This document shows, one piece after another, positions 43,076 to 51,140 of a DNA stretch of 64,000 bases. The position numbers were made by a program, and so were the translations under genes. The stretch's first letter is position 1, and each line of letters begins with the position of its first letter. Below the pieces are notes generated by a model. It worked only from the letters and a program-made list of their open reading frames with translations. It had not been told where the DNA came from and did no database searches. This DNA is from Nonomuraea gerenzanensis (lineage in GTDB: Bacteria; Actinomycetota; Actinomycetes; Streptosporangiales; Streptosporangiaceae). Location of the stretch: the NCBI RefSeq assembly GCF_020215645.1, contig NZ_CP084058.1, forward strand, positions 620,001-684,000, in the 5' to 3' direction.

Positions 43076-44080
43076 TCACTCGACGATGGCGTGCAGGATG
43101 AAGTAGGAGACGGCCGCCACGATCGCGGCGGCGGGGATGGTCAGGATCCAGGCGGTCACGATGTTGCCCGCCACGCCCCACCGCACGGCGCTGAGCCGCT
43201 TGGTGGCGCCCACACCCATGATCGCCGAGGTGATCGTGTGCGTGGTAGAGATGGGCGCCCCGAACCCGATGGCGGCCCCGTACAGGACGGTCGCCGCCGC
43301 CGACTCCGCGGCGAACCCCTGCGGCGGGTCCAGCGCGATGATCCGCCGCCCCAGCGTGCGCATGATGCGCCAGCCGCCCGCGTACGTCCCGAGCGAGATC
43401 GCCCCGGCCGCGGCCAGGATCACCCACTGCGGGATCGGGTCCGTGGGCTGGGCGAACCCGCCGACGACGAGCGCCAGGAAGATGACACCCATCGTCTTCT
43501 GCGCGTCCTGCAGGCCGTGCCCGAGCGCCATGGCGGCGGCCGAGACGGTCTGCGCGTAGCGGAAGCCGCGGTTGGTCCGGCCCGGCTGGCTGTTGCGGAA
43601 GATCCAATATATTGCGATCATGATCAACGCGGCCAGGGAGAACCCGACCAGCGGTGACAGGATCATCGGGATGACCACCTTCTCCAGGACGCCGTCCCAG
43701 TGCACCACGCTGGCCGAGGCCAGCGCGGAGCCCACCAGGCCGCCGATGAGCGCGTGACTGGAGGAGGAGGGCAGGCCGAAGTACCAGGTGATCAGGTTCC
43801 AGGTGATCGCCCCGATCAGTCCCGCGGCCACGATGACCAGGCCGTGGGAGCCGTCCGGAGCGTCGATGATGCCCTTGCCCACCGTCTGGGCGACCTGGGT
43901 GCCCAGGTGGGCGCCGATGAAGTTCATGGCGGCGGCCATGAACAACGCGGCCCTGGGGGTCAGGGCCCGGGTCGAGACGGAGGTGGCGATCGCGTTCGCC
44001 GCGTCGTGGAACCCGTTGGTGTAGTCGAAGACCAGGGCGATGACGACTACACCGATGACGAGGCCGAGCGTGAGGTCCAC
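43076..44080 (-). CDS. pit: Inorganic phosphate transporter, PiT family
   Basis: A 334-residue transporter with about ten membrane helices. The duplicated PiT signatures are present: DYTNGFHDAANAIATSVSTRAL in the first half and GFGAPISTTHTITSAIMGVG in the second. It couples phosphate uptake to protons or metal ions. The DUF47 protein lies nine bases upstream on the same strand, the conserved partner in actinomycetes. Confidence 0.95.
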   Translation of the reverse strand: MDLTLGLVIGVVVIALVFDYTNGFHDAANAIATSVSTRALTPRAALFMAAAMNFIGAHLGTQVAQTVGKGIIDAPDGSHGLVIVAAGLIGAITWNLITWYFGLPSSSSHALIGGLVGSALASASVVHWDGVLEKVVIPMILSPLVGFSLAALIMIAIYWIFRNSQPGRTNRGFRYAQTVSAAAMALGHGLQDAQKTMGVIFLALVVGGFAQPTDPIPQWVILAAAGAISLGTYAGGWRIMRTLGRRIIALDPPQGFAAESAAATVLYGAAIGFGAPISTTHTITSAIMGVGATKRLSAVRWGVAGNIVTAWILTIPAAAIVAAVSYFILHAIVE

Positions 44081-44088
44081 TGTCGGGC

Positions 44089-44706
44089 CTAGCTTTCCTT
44101 GACCGCGATCGACTCGACGGTGTTGGCCACGTGCTCGAAGGCGTCGGCCGCCTCTTCGAGGGCGTCGACGACCTCCTTCATCTTCATGACGGTGAGAGCG
44201 TCGTACTCACCGCTGAACAGCTTGGCCAGCAGCCTCCGATAGACCTGGTCGCCCTGGTTCTCCAGGCGGTTGACCTCGATCCAGTACTCGTTGAGGTTCT
44301 TCATCGACCGCAGGCGCGGCATCGCCTCGGCGGTCAGCTCGGCCGCCCGCTCCAGCACCTCCACCTGGCGCACGACGTCCTTGGGGAGGTGGTCGAGCTG
44401 GTAGAGGACGATGAGGTCGGAGGCGGCCTCCATGGCGTCCATCACGTCGTCGAGGTTGGAGGCCAGCCGGTAGATGTCCTCGCGGTCGAACGGAGTGATG
44501 AAGCTCTCATTGAGCCGGTTCATGATCGCATGGGTGCGTTCGTCGCCGGCGTGCTCGCAGGCGCGCATCTTCTCGGCCAGGGCCTCCCTGTCCGAGCCGT
44601 CACTGATGATCTCCACCAGCAGACGGGATGCCGTGACCAGGTTGTTCGCCGAGTCGGCGAACAGGTCGTAGTAGCTGTCCTCACGTGGCGTGAGACGCAG
44701 ACGCAC
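44089..44706 (-). CDS. DUF47 (PhoU-like) protein, PiT partner
   Basis: A 205-residue all-helical protein (MRLRLTPREDSYYDLFADSA, then acidic helices NRLNESFITPFDREDIYRLAS). DUF47 proteins resemble PhoU and are found next to pit genes, where they are thought to modulate transport. The gap of 8 bases to pit shows one operon. A PHO-box-like site is about 230 bases upstream. Confidence 0.92.
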   Translation of the reverse strand: MRLRLTPREDSYYDLFADSANNLVTASRLLVEIISDGSDREALAEKMRACEHAGDERTHAIMNRLNESFITPFDREDIYRLASNLDDVMDAMEAASDLIVLYQLDHLPKDVVRQVEVLERAAELTAEAMPRLRSMKNLNEYWIEVNRLENQGDQVYRRLLAKLFSGEYDALTVMKMKEVVDALEEAADAFEHVANTVESIAVKES

Positions 44707-44825
44707 GTCGTTCTCCAGATGTGCGGGGATGGTCCGTGGAAGAGGGTATGGCTAACCAGGCGAAATGCGAACTTCATGTCCCCTTCGCCTACTGGCTACC
44801 CGACGTATGTTGTACGACACCGCTG

Positions 44826-44852
44826 AACCGCGTAGTTTTAGGCGGTTTTTTG
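44826..44852 (+). terminator. U-tailed hairpin upstream of the DUF47-pit operon
   Basis: AACCGC and GCGGTT form a 6-base stem around GTAGTTTTAG, followed by TTTTTT on the plus strand: a textbook intrinsic terminator, rare in such DNA. No plus-strand gene precedes it, so it may end a small RNA or antisense transcript starting near the DUF47 5' end. Confidence 0.6.
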
Positions 44853-44935
44853 CTGCTAGCGCCTACTTTGGAGCCGCCCGTAACCCCTCACCCGGGCATG
44901 AAGAGGCGGGTGAAGACACCCGGGAGTCCCCGAGT

Positions 44936-44962
44936 GTTCATCTACTGTTCATCTTTGTTCAG
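44936..44962. promoter_or_regulatory. PHO-box-like direct repeats
   Basis: GTTCAT at 44936, GTTCAT at 44947 and GTTCAG at 44957 repeat with 11- and 10-base periodicity, the spacing of Streptomyces PhoP boxes (GTTCACC units). The site is between dcd and the DUF47-pit operon, touching the dcd stop codon. Binding by PhoP is inferred from motif and neighbouring phosphate genes. Confidence 0.55.
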
Positions 44963-45534
44963 ATCGTCGTCCGGTGGAAGTTCCGGAACGACCGGGACGG
45001 CGTGGGGCCCCGCTGCCCCTGGTAACGCGAGCCGTACTTGCTGGACCCGTACGGGTGCTCGGCGGGAGAGCTGAGCCGGAACACGCACAACTGCCCGATC
45101 TTCATCCCGGGCCACAACTTGATCGGCAACGTCGCCACGTTCGACAGCTCCAGCGTCACGTGCCCGGTGAACCCCGGATCGATGAACCCGGCCGTCGAAT
45201 GCGTCAGCAACCCCAGCCGCCCCAGCGAGCTCTTCCCCTCCAGCCGCGACGCCAGATCGTCGGGCAGACTGACGACCTCGTAGGTGGAGGCCAGCACGAA
45301 CTCACCCGGATGCAGGATGAACGGCTCGTCCCCCTGCGGCTCCACCATCCGCGTGAGATCCGGCTGCTCGACGGACGGGTCGATGTGCGGGTACCGGTGG
45401 TTCTCGAACACCCGGAAGAAGCGGTCGAGCCGTACGTCGATGCTGGACGGCTGGATCATCTCCGGGTCGAACGGGTCGATGCCCAGGCGGCCGGCTTCGA
45501 TCGCAGCGAGGATGTCACGGTCAGATAGCAACAC
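44959..45534 (-). CDS. dcd: dCTP deaminase
   Basis: GTG at 45534 ([20 protein letters not shown]) gives 191 residues, the normal actinobacterial length; ATG at 45543 adds three. Signatures include [59 protein letters not shown] and [14 protein letters not shown] with the catalytic glutamate. Some actinobacterial enzymes of this type are bifunctional, yielding dUMP directly. The tRNA-Gly/dcd neighbourhood is conserved in actinomycetes. Confidence 0.95.
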   Translation of the reverse strand: MLLSDRDILAAIEAGRLGIDPFDPEMIQPSSIDVRLDRFFRVFENHRYPHIDPSVEQPDLTRMVEPQGDEPFILHPGEFVLASTYEVVSLPDDLASRLEGKSSLGRLGLLTHSTAGFIDPGFTGHVTLELSNVATLPIKLWPGMKIGQLCVFRLSSPAEHPYGSSKYGSRYQGQRGPTPSRSFRNFHRTTI

Positions 45535-45634
45535 GGTGAGCAACTTACCGGTCTGGTCCGAAGAGTGTGGGGCTGGGATTGCTGTTGTGGGGCAAGTTTC
45601 CGCTACAGTGGGGGGCGCAGCCTTCGTGGTTCGC

Positions 45635-45708
45635 GCGGGTGTAGTTCAATGGCAGAACATCAGCTTCCCAAGCTGACAGCGCGGGTTCGATTCCCGTCAC
45701 CCGCTCCA
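45635..45708 (+). tRNA. tRNA-Gly (anticodon CCC)
   Basis: A full cloverleaf: acceptor GCGGGTG pairs with CACCCGC, the D-loop contains AGTTCAATGGCAGA, the anticodon stem TCAGC/GCTGA encloses TTCCCAA (anticodon CCC), and the T-arm has GCGGGTTCGATTCCCGT. Discriminator T is followed by encoded CCA. A -10-like TACAGT is at 45604-45609. The 3' half is the attachment site of the integrated elements and is kept intact, so the gene should still function. Confidence 0.95.
45665..45706. repeat. att direct repeat 1 (attL, inside tRNA-Gly)
   Basis: A 42-base block from the anticodon loop to the acceptor end is repeated exactly at 56374 and 57972. It defines the left boundary of the integrated element. 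Confidence 0.93.
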
Positions 45709-45715
45709 ACTGGTG

Positions 45716-45752
45716 AGGCCCAGGTAGGGACATGAATCCCGACCCGGGCCTT
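45716..45752. terminator. Stem-loop terminator between tRNA-Gly and int
   Basis: GGCCCAGGTAGGGA pairs with TCCCGACCCGGGCC apart from two mismatches, loop CATGAA. It separates the tRNA from the convergent integrase gene. Related hairpins follow the other two att copies. Confidence 0.85.
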
Positions 45753-45781
45753 GATTGTTTCCGGACTTGTTCGATCTTCGC

Positions 45782-45801
45782 GGGCCATTAACGGGCCATT
45801 A
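45782..45801. promoter_or_regulatory. Candidate arm-type integrase sites, left end
   Basis: GGGCCATTA occurs twice with an 11-base period (45782 and 45793) just downstream of the int stop. The same pair occurs next to att copies 2 and 3. One helical turn spacing and location beside att suggest integrase or excisionase arm sites. Confidence 0.55.
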
Positions 45802-45809
45802 GCTCTTGA

Positions 45810-47138
45810 TCACCCTGCTGGGACCAGCGCGCCCGCCGTGCCCTCGTCGTCGTCATCGTCCCGTGCTTCGAGTTGCCGATCGATGGCGTTAGTGATCGCC
45901 TCGTCGGCTCCTCTGACCGCGTGCTGGTAAATCATGGCCGCCCGTACGTTGTCGTGCCCCATGCGAGCCATGAGGTCCTTGAGGCCCGCGCCGGACTCGG
46001 CGGCCAGCATGTTGCCCGTGTGCCGCAGATCGTGGAAGTGGAGTCCCGGCAGGCCCATCTCCGAGACGACGTCCACCCATTGTGTGCGGGTGTTGAAGCC
46101 GCTGCGGCGTATCGGGCCGCCCTTGGCCGCTGGGAACATGAGGGCGCCCGGCTCGTCCTGGACGTAGGTGTTCATGTGCTCTTGCAGGACGGGGACGATG
46201 CTCTGTGGGATGCCGACCGTCCGGCGTCCGGCCTTGGACTTGGGAGGTCCCAGCACCAGCCCGCTTGCGGAGCGCTCGACGAAGGCGACCCGGACGCGGA
46301 CCGTACGTGCCTTGAGATCGACGTCCATCCGGCGTAGTGCGCTGACCTCACCCCAACGCAGGCTCGCGAAGGTGGCCAGCAGCACCATCGCACGGAACCT
46401 CCGGTCCTGGGTGGAGTCGGCCTTTCCATCCATGGCCATCTTCCACAGTGCACGCTCAGCCGCCGCACGCGCGTGGAAGATCTCCGGATGGGTACGCATC
46501 GCGCCGTGCCGTTGGAAGCGCAGCCGGTATGCCCCGTCCTTGATCTTGCGGACATTGCCGATCGGACGTAGCCCGACCCGGTCGGCCAGTTCGAACACCT
46601 GGGAGACAGTGAGCACGGGACGCTCTTGTGCGTGCTCGTCGCCTGCTCCGCGGATCCGGCACGGATTCTGTGGGATGACGCGGTCGTCGGCGGCGGTCAT
46701 CAGTACGGCTCGCAGCAGCCGGTACGCCTTGGCCGCCATGCTCACCGATACTCCGTTGTCGAGCAGGTCAGCCCGCCACTGCCGAACGGCCGAAGTGCTG
46801 ATCTTGGCTATCGGGACGCTGCCGAGATGTGGCGTGATGTGCTTCTTGAGCAGCCAGCGATAGAGATCGACGGTCCGGGGACGCAGGCCGGGGCGTTGGG
46901 CGATCCAAGTTTCGGCGTAGTCGCGCAGCTTGACCTTGCCGCGTTCTGGATCGTTCCATTCGCCCTTGATGATCTGTGCCTCGATGAGTGACAGCGCCCG
47001 TTCCGCGTCGGACTTGCGTTCGTAGGTGTCGGTGCCCGTACGCATCCGGCCGTCCGGTGCGGGATAGCGGATCTGGTACCGCCCGGACTCCCGCTTGCGG
47101 ATGTTGCCGAAACGGCGGTGGTTCTCCTTGTTGGCCAT
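45810..47138 (-). CDS. int: Tyrosine site-specific recombinase (integrase) with a second arm-type domain
   Basis: ATG at 47138, after GGGAGGG, gives 442 residues. Residues 8-56 are an AP2-like arm-binding domain (FGNIRKRESGRYQIRYPAPD). Residues 62-160 are the core-binding domain (LRDYAETWIAQRPG...). Residues 191-243 repeat the arm-domain pattern (IGNVRKIKDGAYRLRFQRHG, then AERALWKM). The catalytic domain has Arg261 (SLRWGE), HDLRHTGN (His369, Arg372), GHDN (His395) and the nucleophile Tyr404 (MIYQHAV). It integrates the element in tRNA-Gly. The start overlaps the xis stop by one base, so both are co-translated. The acidic tail is DDDDDEG. Confidence 0.95.
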   Translation of the reverse strand: MANKENHRRFGNIRKRESGRYQIRYPAPDGRMRTGTDTYERKSDAERALSLIEAQIIKGEWNDPERGKVKLRDYAETWIAQRPGLRPRTVDLYRWLLKKHITPHLGSVPIAKISTSAVRQWRADLLDNGVSVSMAAKAYRLLRAVLMTAADDRVIPQNPCRIRGAGDEHAQERPVLTVSQVFELADRVGLRPIGNVRKIKDGAYRLRFQRHGAMRTHPEIFHARAAAERALWKMAMDGKADSTQDRRFRAMVLLATFASLRWGEVSALRRMDVDLKARTVRVRVAFVERSASGLVLGPPKSKAGRRTVGIPQSIVPVLQEHMNTYVQDEPGALMFPAAKGGPIRRSGFNTRTQWVDVVSEMGLPGLHFHDLRHTGNMLAAESGAGLKDLMARMGHDNVRAAMIYQHAVRGADEAITNAIDRQLEARDDDDDEGTAGALVPAG

Positions 47139-47344
47139 CAGGCGGCCCTCCCGGTTGCGTCGAAGGTCGTCATGGGCGCGACGGTCCCAGCGACGACGAA
47201 GGCGATCAGTGCGGACTCTCGGATGCGGACGTGCCGCCCGACCTTGACGAACTCGATCCGGCGTTCGGCGATCAGTCGGCGGACGAAGCGAACCGAGGTG
47301 CTGAGCAGTTCGGCCGCTTCCGGGACGGTGAACAGTTGGTCCAA
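47138..47344 (-). CDS. xis: Excisionase (Xis) / HTH_17-type DNA-binding protein
   Basis: A 68-residue winged-helix MerR-like protein: FTVPEAAELLSTSVRFVRRL, then IAERRIEFVKVGRHVRIRES. This is the usual excisionase of actinomycete elements, bending DNA beside att to drive excision. Its TGA overlaps the int ATG. It lies 12 bases after rep on the same strand. Confidence 0.88.
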   Translation of the reverse strand: MDQLFTVPEAAELLSTSVRFVRRLIAERRIEFVKVGRHVRIRESALIAFVVAGTVAPMTTFDATGRAA

Positions 47345-47356
47345 GATCTCCTCCTC

Positions 47357-48919
47357 TCAGGCTGCCTGCGGAGTTGCCGAAAGTTCTTCGAGCCGCCTCA
47401 GGTGAGCGCGCCATCGCTGCCGTTCGGCGATGGACCTGAGGAGCCGGACGCCGATCGGAGCGACCTCGGGATCGCCCGGCCTGACCGGTTGCCAGACGTA
47501 GCGGTGTGGGTCGGTGGGTTCGTCGGCCTGGCCGAGCGCTTCCAGAACCCAGGTGCGGCGGTCTTGCTTGTGTTCGGCGAGCGTCTTGTTGCTCCACTTC
47601 CGGGAGACGAGGACCCGGCGACCGGCGTAGCCGAGGTGTTCGGGCTTGTGAGCCTTGGACCGGCAGCGGCCGGGAACCATCCCCGGCTTGGCGTTCTTGG
47701 GCTGAACGCCGTACCGGAGCCAGTTCGGGCAGGTCGGTGAGCACGGCTCGTAGCGAAGGGCATCGACGAAGCGGGCCGCGTGCTCCCGCTGAGCCTGACC
47801 GTCCAGGGTCTCGCCGAGGCTCTTCGTCAGGTACTTGGACAGGTACCGGATGCACTGATCGGCGTCCGGCGACCCGGCGAGCACGCCCTTGACGTCCACC
47901 TGATCGCCGAAGCGGATCACGTGCATGGGCTCGTCGCCGAGCTGGTCGAGAGCTTCGTCCCAGGTGGGCAGGACCTCGCCCGTGTCGGGGTCCACGTAGC
48001 CGTCGTTCCAGATGGGCAGGTGGTCACCCTCGAAACGGGCTTCATCGGCCTGAGGCCACCAGACCTGGTGATAGGTCGCCGCCGCGATCTGCTTCATCTC
48101 GGCGCGCGGCAGAGTGCCCCGGACGGCCATGTGCAGGTGCGGGGCGAGTCGCTTCTGAGGCTCCACCGTGGCGAAGTACTGCACGTCGTAGCCAGCGACC
48201 CGGCGAAGGTTCTGCACGAACCGGTCCACGAGCTTGGAGAAGTGCAGCGCGTCACGAGCCGCCCGAACGTAGTCGTACGTGTCCGGATCGACGGGAGCGC
48301 CATTCATGATCTTGCCGTAGCTCGGCAGGGTGAGCGTGACGAACAGAGAAGGCCGGTAGGTCTTGCCGTCCGCCCCTTCAAAGGTCCGGCCCAGGGTCGT
48401 GCTGGCCATCTTCCGCTTGGGCAGGTCAGGTGCGTCCTGGCGGCGCTTGGTCGAGCGGACCCGCTTGGAGCCCGTGCGGCCCAGCACGTTCCCGCGCATC
48501 CCGGCCTCGTTGATCTCGACGTCGAGCCCGGTGAGCACAGCGTCCAAGTCGGAGGTGTCGCCGCCGGCCTTTTCCTCCTCGTCGCGCTTGGCCTGCATGT
48601 CGGCCCGGAACTCGACGAGCCAGCGCTGCCCATCGGTCGCCTTGTCGGGCGTGATGATCGGCTCCTCATCGAGGTGCCATCCCTCCCGGCACTGCGCCAT
48701 CCGAAGCTGCCGGTTGCGCTTGGCGCACGGAGGACACTTGCTATCCAGCGGCGAGCCGCACGGGACATCGACGATCTCTGACTTGCCGGTCGTCATGTCG
48801 AGCCGCTTGAGCGCCACGGGACGGATGCAGACGCCGTGAAGCTTGGCGATCTCCTCGGCCACGTCGCGGGCGAGCGGTTGAGCCATGCGGATGGCTCGCG
48901 GAGTCTTGCGGTCGATCAA
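47357..48919 (-). CDS. Replication initiator, RepSA family
   Basis: A TTG start at 48919, with GGAGG four bases ahead and overlapping the upstream stop (TTGA), gives 520 residues; ATG at 48886 is an alternative. Residues 54-65 (CGSPLDSKCPPC) form a zinc-like motif. The rolling-circle HUH motif is RLAPHLHMAVRG (His261, His263), and the nucleophile candidates lie in YLSKYLTKS (359-367). RepSA of pSAM2 is the reference for this family. It would nick a double-strand origin after excision of the element. Confidence 0.9.
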   Translation of the reverse strand: MIDRKTPRAIRMAQPLARDVAEEIAKLHGVCIRPVALKRLDMTTGKSEIVDVPCGSPLDSKCPPCAKRNRQLRMAQCREGWHLDEEPIITPDKATDGQRWLVEFRADMQAKRDEEEKAGGDTSDLDAVLTGLDVEINEAGMRGNVLGRTGSKRVRSTKRRQDAPDLPKRKMASTTLGRTFEGADGKTYRPSLFVTLTLPSYGKIMNGAPVDPDTYDYVRAARDALHFSKLVDRFVQNLRRVAGYDVQYFATVEPQKRLAPHLHMAVRGTLPRAEMKQIAAATYHQVWWPQADEARFEGDHLPIWNDGYVDPDTGEVLPTWDEALDQLGDEPMHVIRFGDQVDVKGVLAGSPDADQCIRYLSKYLTKSLGETLDGQAQREHAARFVDALRYEPCSPTCPNWLRYGVQPKNAKPGMVPGRCRSKAHKPEHLGYAGRRVLVSRKWSNKTLAEHKQDRRTWVLEALGQADEPTDPHRYVWQPVRPGDPEVAPIGVRLLRSIAERQRWRAHLRRLEELSATPQAA

Positions 48920-49068
48920 CGAACCTCCTCTCCAACCTCGGGGAACGTGAGCGCGATCTGTCCGCACTCGGAGCACTCGACCAGGCCGCGCATCGCGTCG
49001 AGCCAGAGGACATTCAGCACGCCGCAGGAGGCGCAGCGGAGGCCGTCGAGAAAGTGAGCCAGTGTCAT
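48916..49068 (-). CDS. 50-residue zinc-ribbon protein
   Basis: ATG at 49068 overlaps the stop of the transfer ATPase (ATGA) and the TGA at 48918-48916 overlaps the rep TTG start. The product starts MTLAHFLDGLRCASCG and has a second pair in VECSECGQIALTF, giving CxxC-N18-CxxC, a compact zinc ribbon. The double coupling shows it is a translated gene between traB and rep. It may be a small DNA-binding or regulatory subunit; function unknown. Confidence 0.82.
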   Translation of the reverse strand: MTLAHFLDGLRCASCGVLNVLWLDAMRGLVECSECGQIALTFPEVGEEVR

Positions 49069-50474
49069 CGGACCTCACCGACCATCGCGCGGATGTCATC
49101 GTCGGAGACGTACGCGGCCCGGACGCGAATCGGATCAGGACTGGTCTCCAGCCGCACGTACCCGACGCCCGCTCCCCGCTCTGGACGAGGAGAGATGCGA
49201 TCGGCCAGCGCACCGCGATCTCTAGCCCCGTCACCGAGCACCATGTCCACCTGCTCCGATTCGTCGAGCCGTAGAGCGATCTTGTCCGGGAAGAGGTTGC
49301 GAATGTTCATGACCTCCTTGCGAGGGTCCTGGAGAGCCGCCAGGACGCCAACGCCGACCGCGCGTCCCTGAGTGGTCAGCGTGGCCAGAGCAGCCGAGAT
49401 GCGCTGCCTGAGCTGCCTGTCGGACTGGTAGGCGGTCAGGAAGGCCACCTCATCGACCACGACCAGAACGAACGGGTCGTCGAGAGTGGGTGTGTGTGAT
49501 CGCTGAATCCCGGCGAAGCGAGCGGCACGCTTCTGCATGACACTCACGGCCTCGTCGAGCAGGTCAGCGCAGTCAGCGGGATCAGCCGCGTACCGGCCGC
49601 CGAAGAGAGCCCTGCCGTACGACAGCTCCATCAGCTTCGGATCGAGCGCCCAGATCTCGACCAGGCCCGCATGCATGGCAGGCATGAGGCCACGAATCGC
49701 TGACCAGATGATCGAGCCCTTGCCCGCCCCCGTGGCCCCGGCGACGAGGACATGAGTCCCGTGCAGCCGGAGGAGCCACGGCGAGCCGTCCTCTTGCCTG
49801 CCGATCTCGACCGCCCCGACAGTCGGGGTATCCGGGATCGGTAGCGCTGCAATCGGCGTGGCCAGCGGATCGTGACGTGGGAAGGTCAGCACGAGCTGAC
49901 CGGCCCTGGCCACCGCGACCCGACAACTTTCCGACCCGAAGCCGTGGGACAGGTTCTCGATCCTGTCGGACCAGTCCTTGACCGCTTGGCCGTCGAGCAT
50001 GCGGACGGTGAGCCGATCGGCCCAGGAGTCGGAGGTGACCTTGACCAGCCGCGGAACGTACTCTCGTCCGCGTATGTGCCGAGCCAGCCCGGCGACGGTC
50101 ATGACCGGTTGCCAGTGCCGCCGATAGATCCAGAACCAGCGTGCGAAGGCGACCAGCCGCCAGCCGATGCACCGCGCGAACGTCGGCCTGTCGAGGATCG
50201 CCCAGGCGCCCATGGCCACGAGAGCGGGAACGACGAGCAGCAGCGCGACGCGCCAGCCGTACACGAGGCAGAGCCCAGTAGGAACGGCGATCGCCGCCAG
50301 CGCGACGGGATGCCGCCAGACCAGACGGAAGAGGCCGGCTACGAACCGGGCGATGAAGATGACCAGAGTGATGATGGCCGGGGTCTGCACCACGGCCGGT
50401 TTGAAGACCACCGCCGTGTCAGGGGTGGTCGAGACGATGCGGTGCGGCTCGTCGCCGGGCATTCTCTTGAACAT
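49065..50474 (-). CDS. FtsK/SpoIIIE-like DNA translocase (conjugative transfer protein TraB/TraSA type)
   Basis: ATG at 50474 gives 469 residues. Two to three membrane segments lie in residues 30-95 (VVQTPAIITLVIFIARFVAG, VALLLVVPALVAMGAWAIL). The ATPase core has Walker A GATGAGKGS (246-254) and Walker B FVLVVVDEVAFL (335-346), then LTTQGRAVGVGVLAALQDP. In pSAM2-like elements one such protein suffices to move double-stranded DNA between mycelia. Upstream extension to 50663 is out of character with the family. Confidence 0.92.
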   Translation of the reverse strand: MFKRMPGDEPHRIVSTTPDTAVVFKPAVVQTPAIITLVIFIARFVAGLFRLVWRHPVALAAIAVPTGLCLVYGWRVALLLVVPALVAMGAWAILDRPTFARCIGWRLVAFARWFWIYRRHWQPVMTVAGLARHIRGREYVPRLVKVTSDSWADRLTVRMLDGQAVKDWSDRIENLSHGFGSESCRVAVARAGQLVLTFPRHDPLATPIAALPIPDTPTVGAVEIGRQEDGSPWLLRLHGTHVLVAGATGAGKGSIIWSAIRGLMPAMHAGLVEIWALDPKLMELSYGRALFGGRYAADPADCADLLDEAVSVMQKRAARFAGIQRSHTPTLDDPFVLVVVDEVAFLTAYQSDRQLRQRISAALATLTTQGRAVGVGVLAALQDPRKEVMNIRNLFPDKIALRLDESEQVDMVLGDGARDRGALADRISPRPERGAGVGYVRLETSPDPIRVRAAYVSDDDIRAMVGEVR

Positions 50475-50562
50475 TAGGGTGAAGTCCTTCCATGCATGTC
50501 GCGTGTGTGCGGAAGACCGAGGGGCCGCCGGAAGTTGCCGCTTCCTGCGGCCCCGCTGAGCA

Positions 50563-50865
50563 TCAGGCCGCCTCGCCGTCGGTGGCCTTGCCTGACTCGC
50601 CGGAGTGCAGCCGCTCGCAGTCAGCCAGATAGCGAGCGGCGGCGTTGAAGATCTCGCGAGCAACGGTCAGGTCGTCGTCGGTCACCGGTCCCGAGGTCGA
50701 GACGGTCACCGAGGCGGCCGAGGTGTCGAGGTCGAAGCAGGGCCTGCCGCTCTCTCCGAGCCAGGCGCGCGCCCGCAGTTCCACCGAGCAGAAGGCGATA
50801 CTGAACCGTGAAGGCTGATCGGGACGTAGGGAGACGGTGACGTAGATGTACGGGCTGAGCGTCAT
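50563..50865 (-). CDS. Small element protein, paralogue of the next gene
   Basis: A 100-residue soluble protein: LSPYIYVTVSLRPDQPSRFS, then SVTVSTSGPVTDDDLTVARE and FNAAARYLADCERL. Its second half aligns by eye with the protein at 50862 (VTTSANDHVTLDDVEFARTL, EAAMFAGAVERM), suggesting tandem duplication. Function unknown. Upstream gene overlaps by four bases; 88 bases separate it from traB. Confidence 0.75.
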   Translation of the reverse strand: MTLSPYIYVTVSLRPDQPSRFSIAFCSVELRARAWLGESGRPCFDLDTSAASVTVSTSGPVTDDDLTVAREIFNAAARYLADCERLHSGESGKATDGEAA

Positions 50866-51140
50866 CGACCTGCCACCCCCAGCCCGTTCGGCAGGCCGTG
50901 GAACATGCGCTCCACCGCTCCGGCGAACATGGCGGCCTCTCGCGCCAGAGTCCGAGCAAACTCGACGTCGTCGAGGGTGACGTGATCGTTGGCCGACGTG
51001 GTGACGAGCACCTGCGTACCGCCGAAGATGAGCCCCAGGACCGGCGACCGCTGCGGGTACGGATGGTTCCGTGCGTCAGCGCCCTGACCGACCTTGAGCG
51101 CGATCGTGCTGACCGGACGGGCCTTCCGCCGCCCCATCAC
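50862..51140 (-). CDS. Small element protein of unknown function
   Basis: A 92-residue soluble protein: RRKARPVSTIALKVGQGADA, then VLVTTSANDHVTLDDVEFAR and MFAGAVERMFHGLPNGL. It shares a strand-helix pattern with the adjacent 100-residue protein. Overlaps both neighbours by four bases. Proteins of this size are usual between the promoter and traB in AICEs but have no named function. Confidence 0.75.
   Translation of the reverse strand: MMGRRKARPVSTIALKVGQGADARNHPYPQRSPVLGLIFGGTQVLVTTSANDHVTLDDVEFARTLAREAAMFAGAVERMFHGLPNGLGVAGR

Noticed and set aside
47139..47855. Upstream extension of the integrase frame to 681 residues.
   Set aside because: The added part overlaps xis and rep in another frame and is arginine/proline-rich; ATG 47138 with GGGAGGG and the xis stop overlap define the start.
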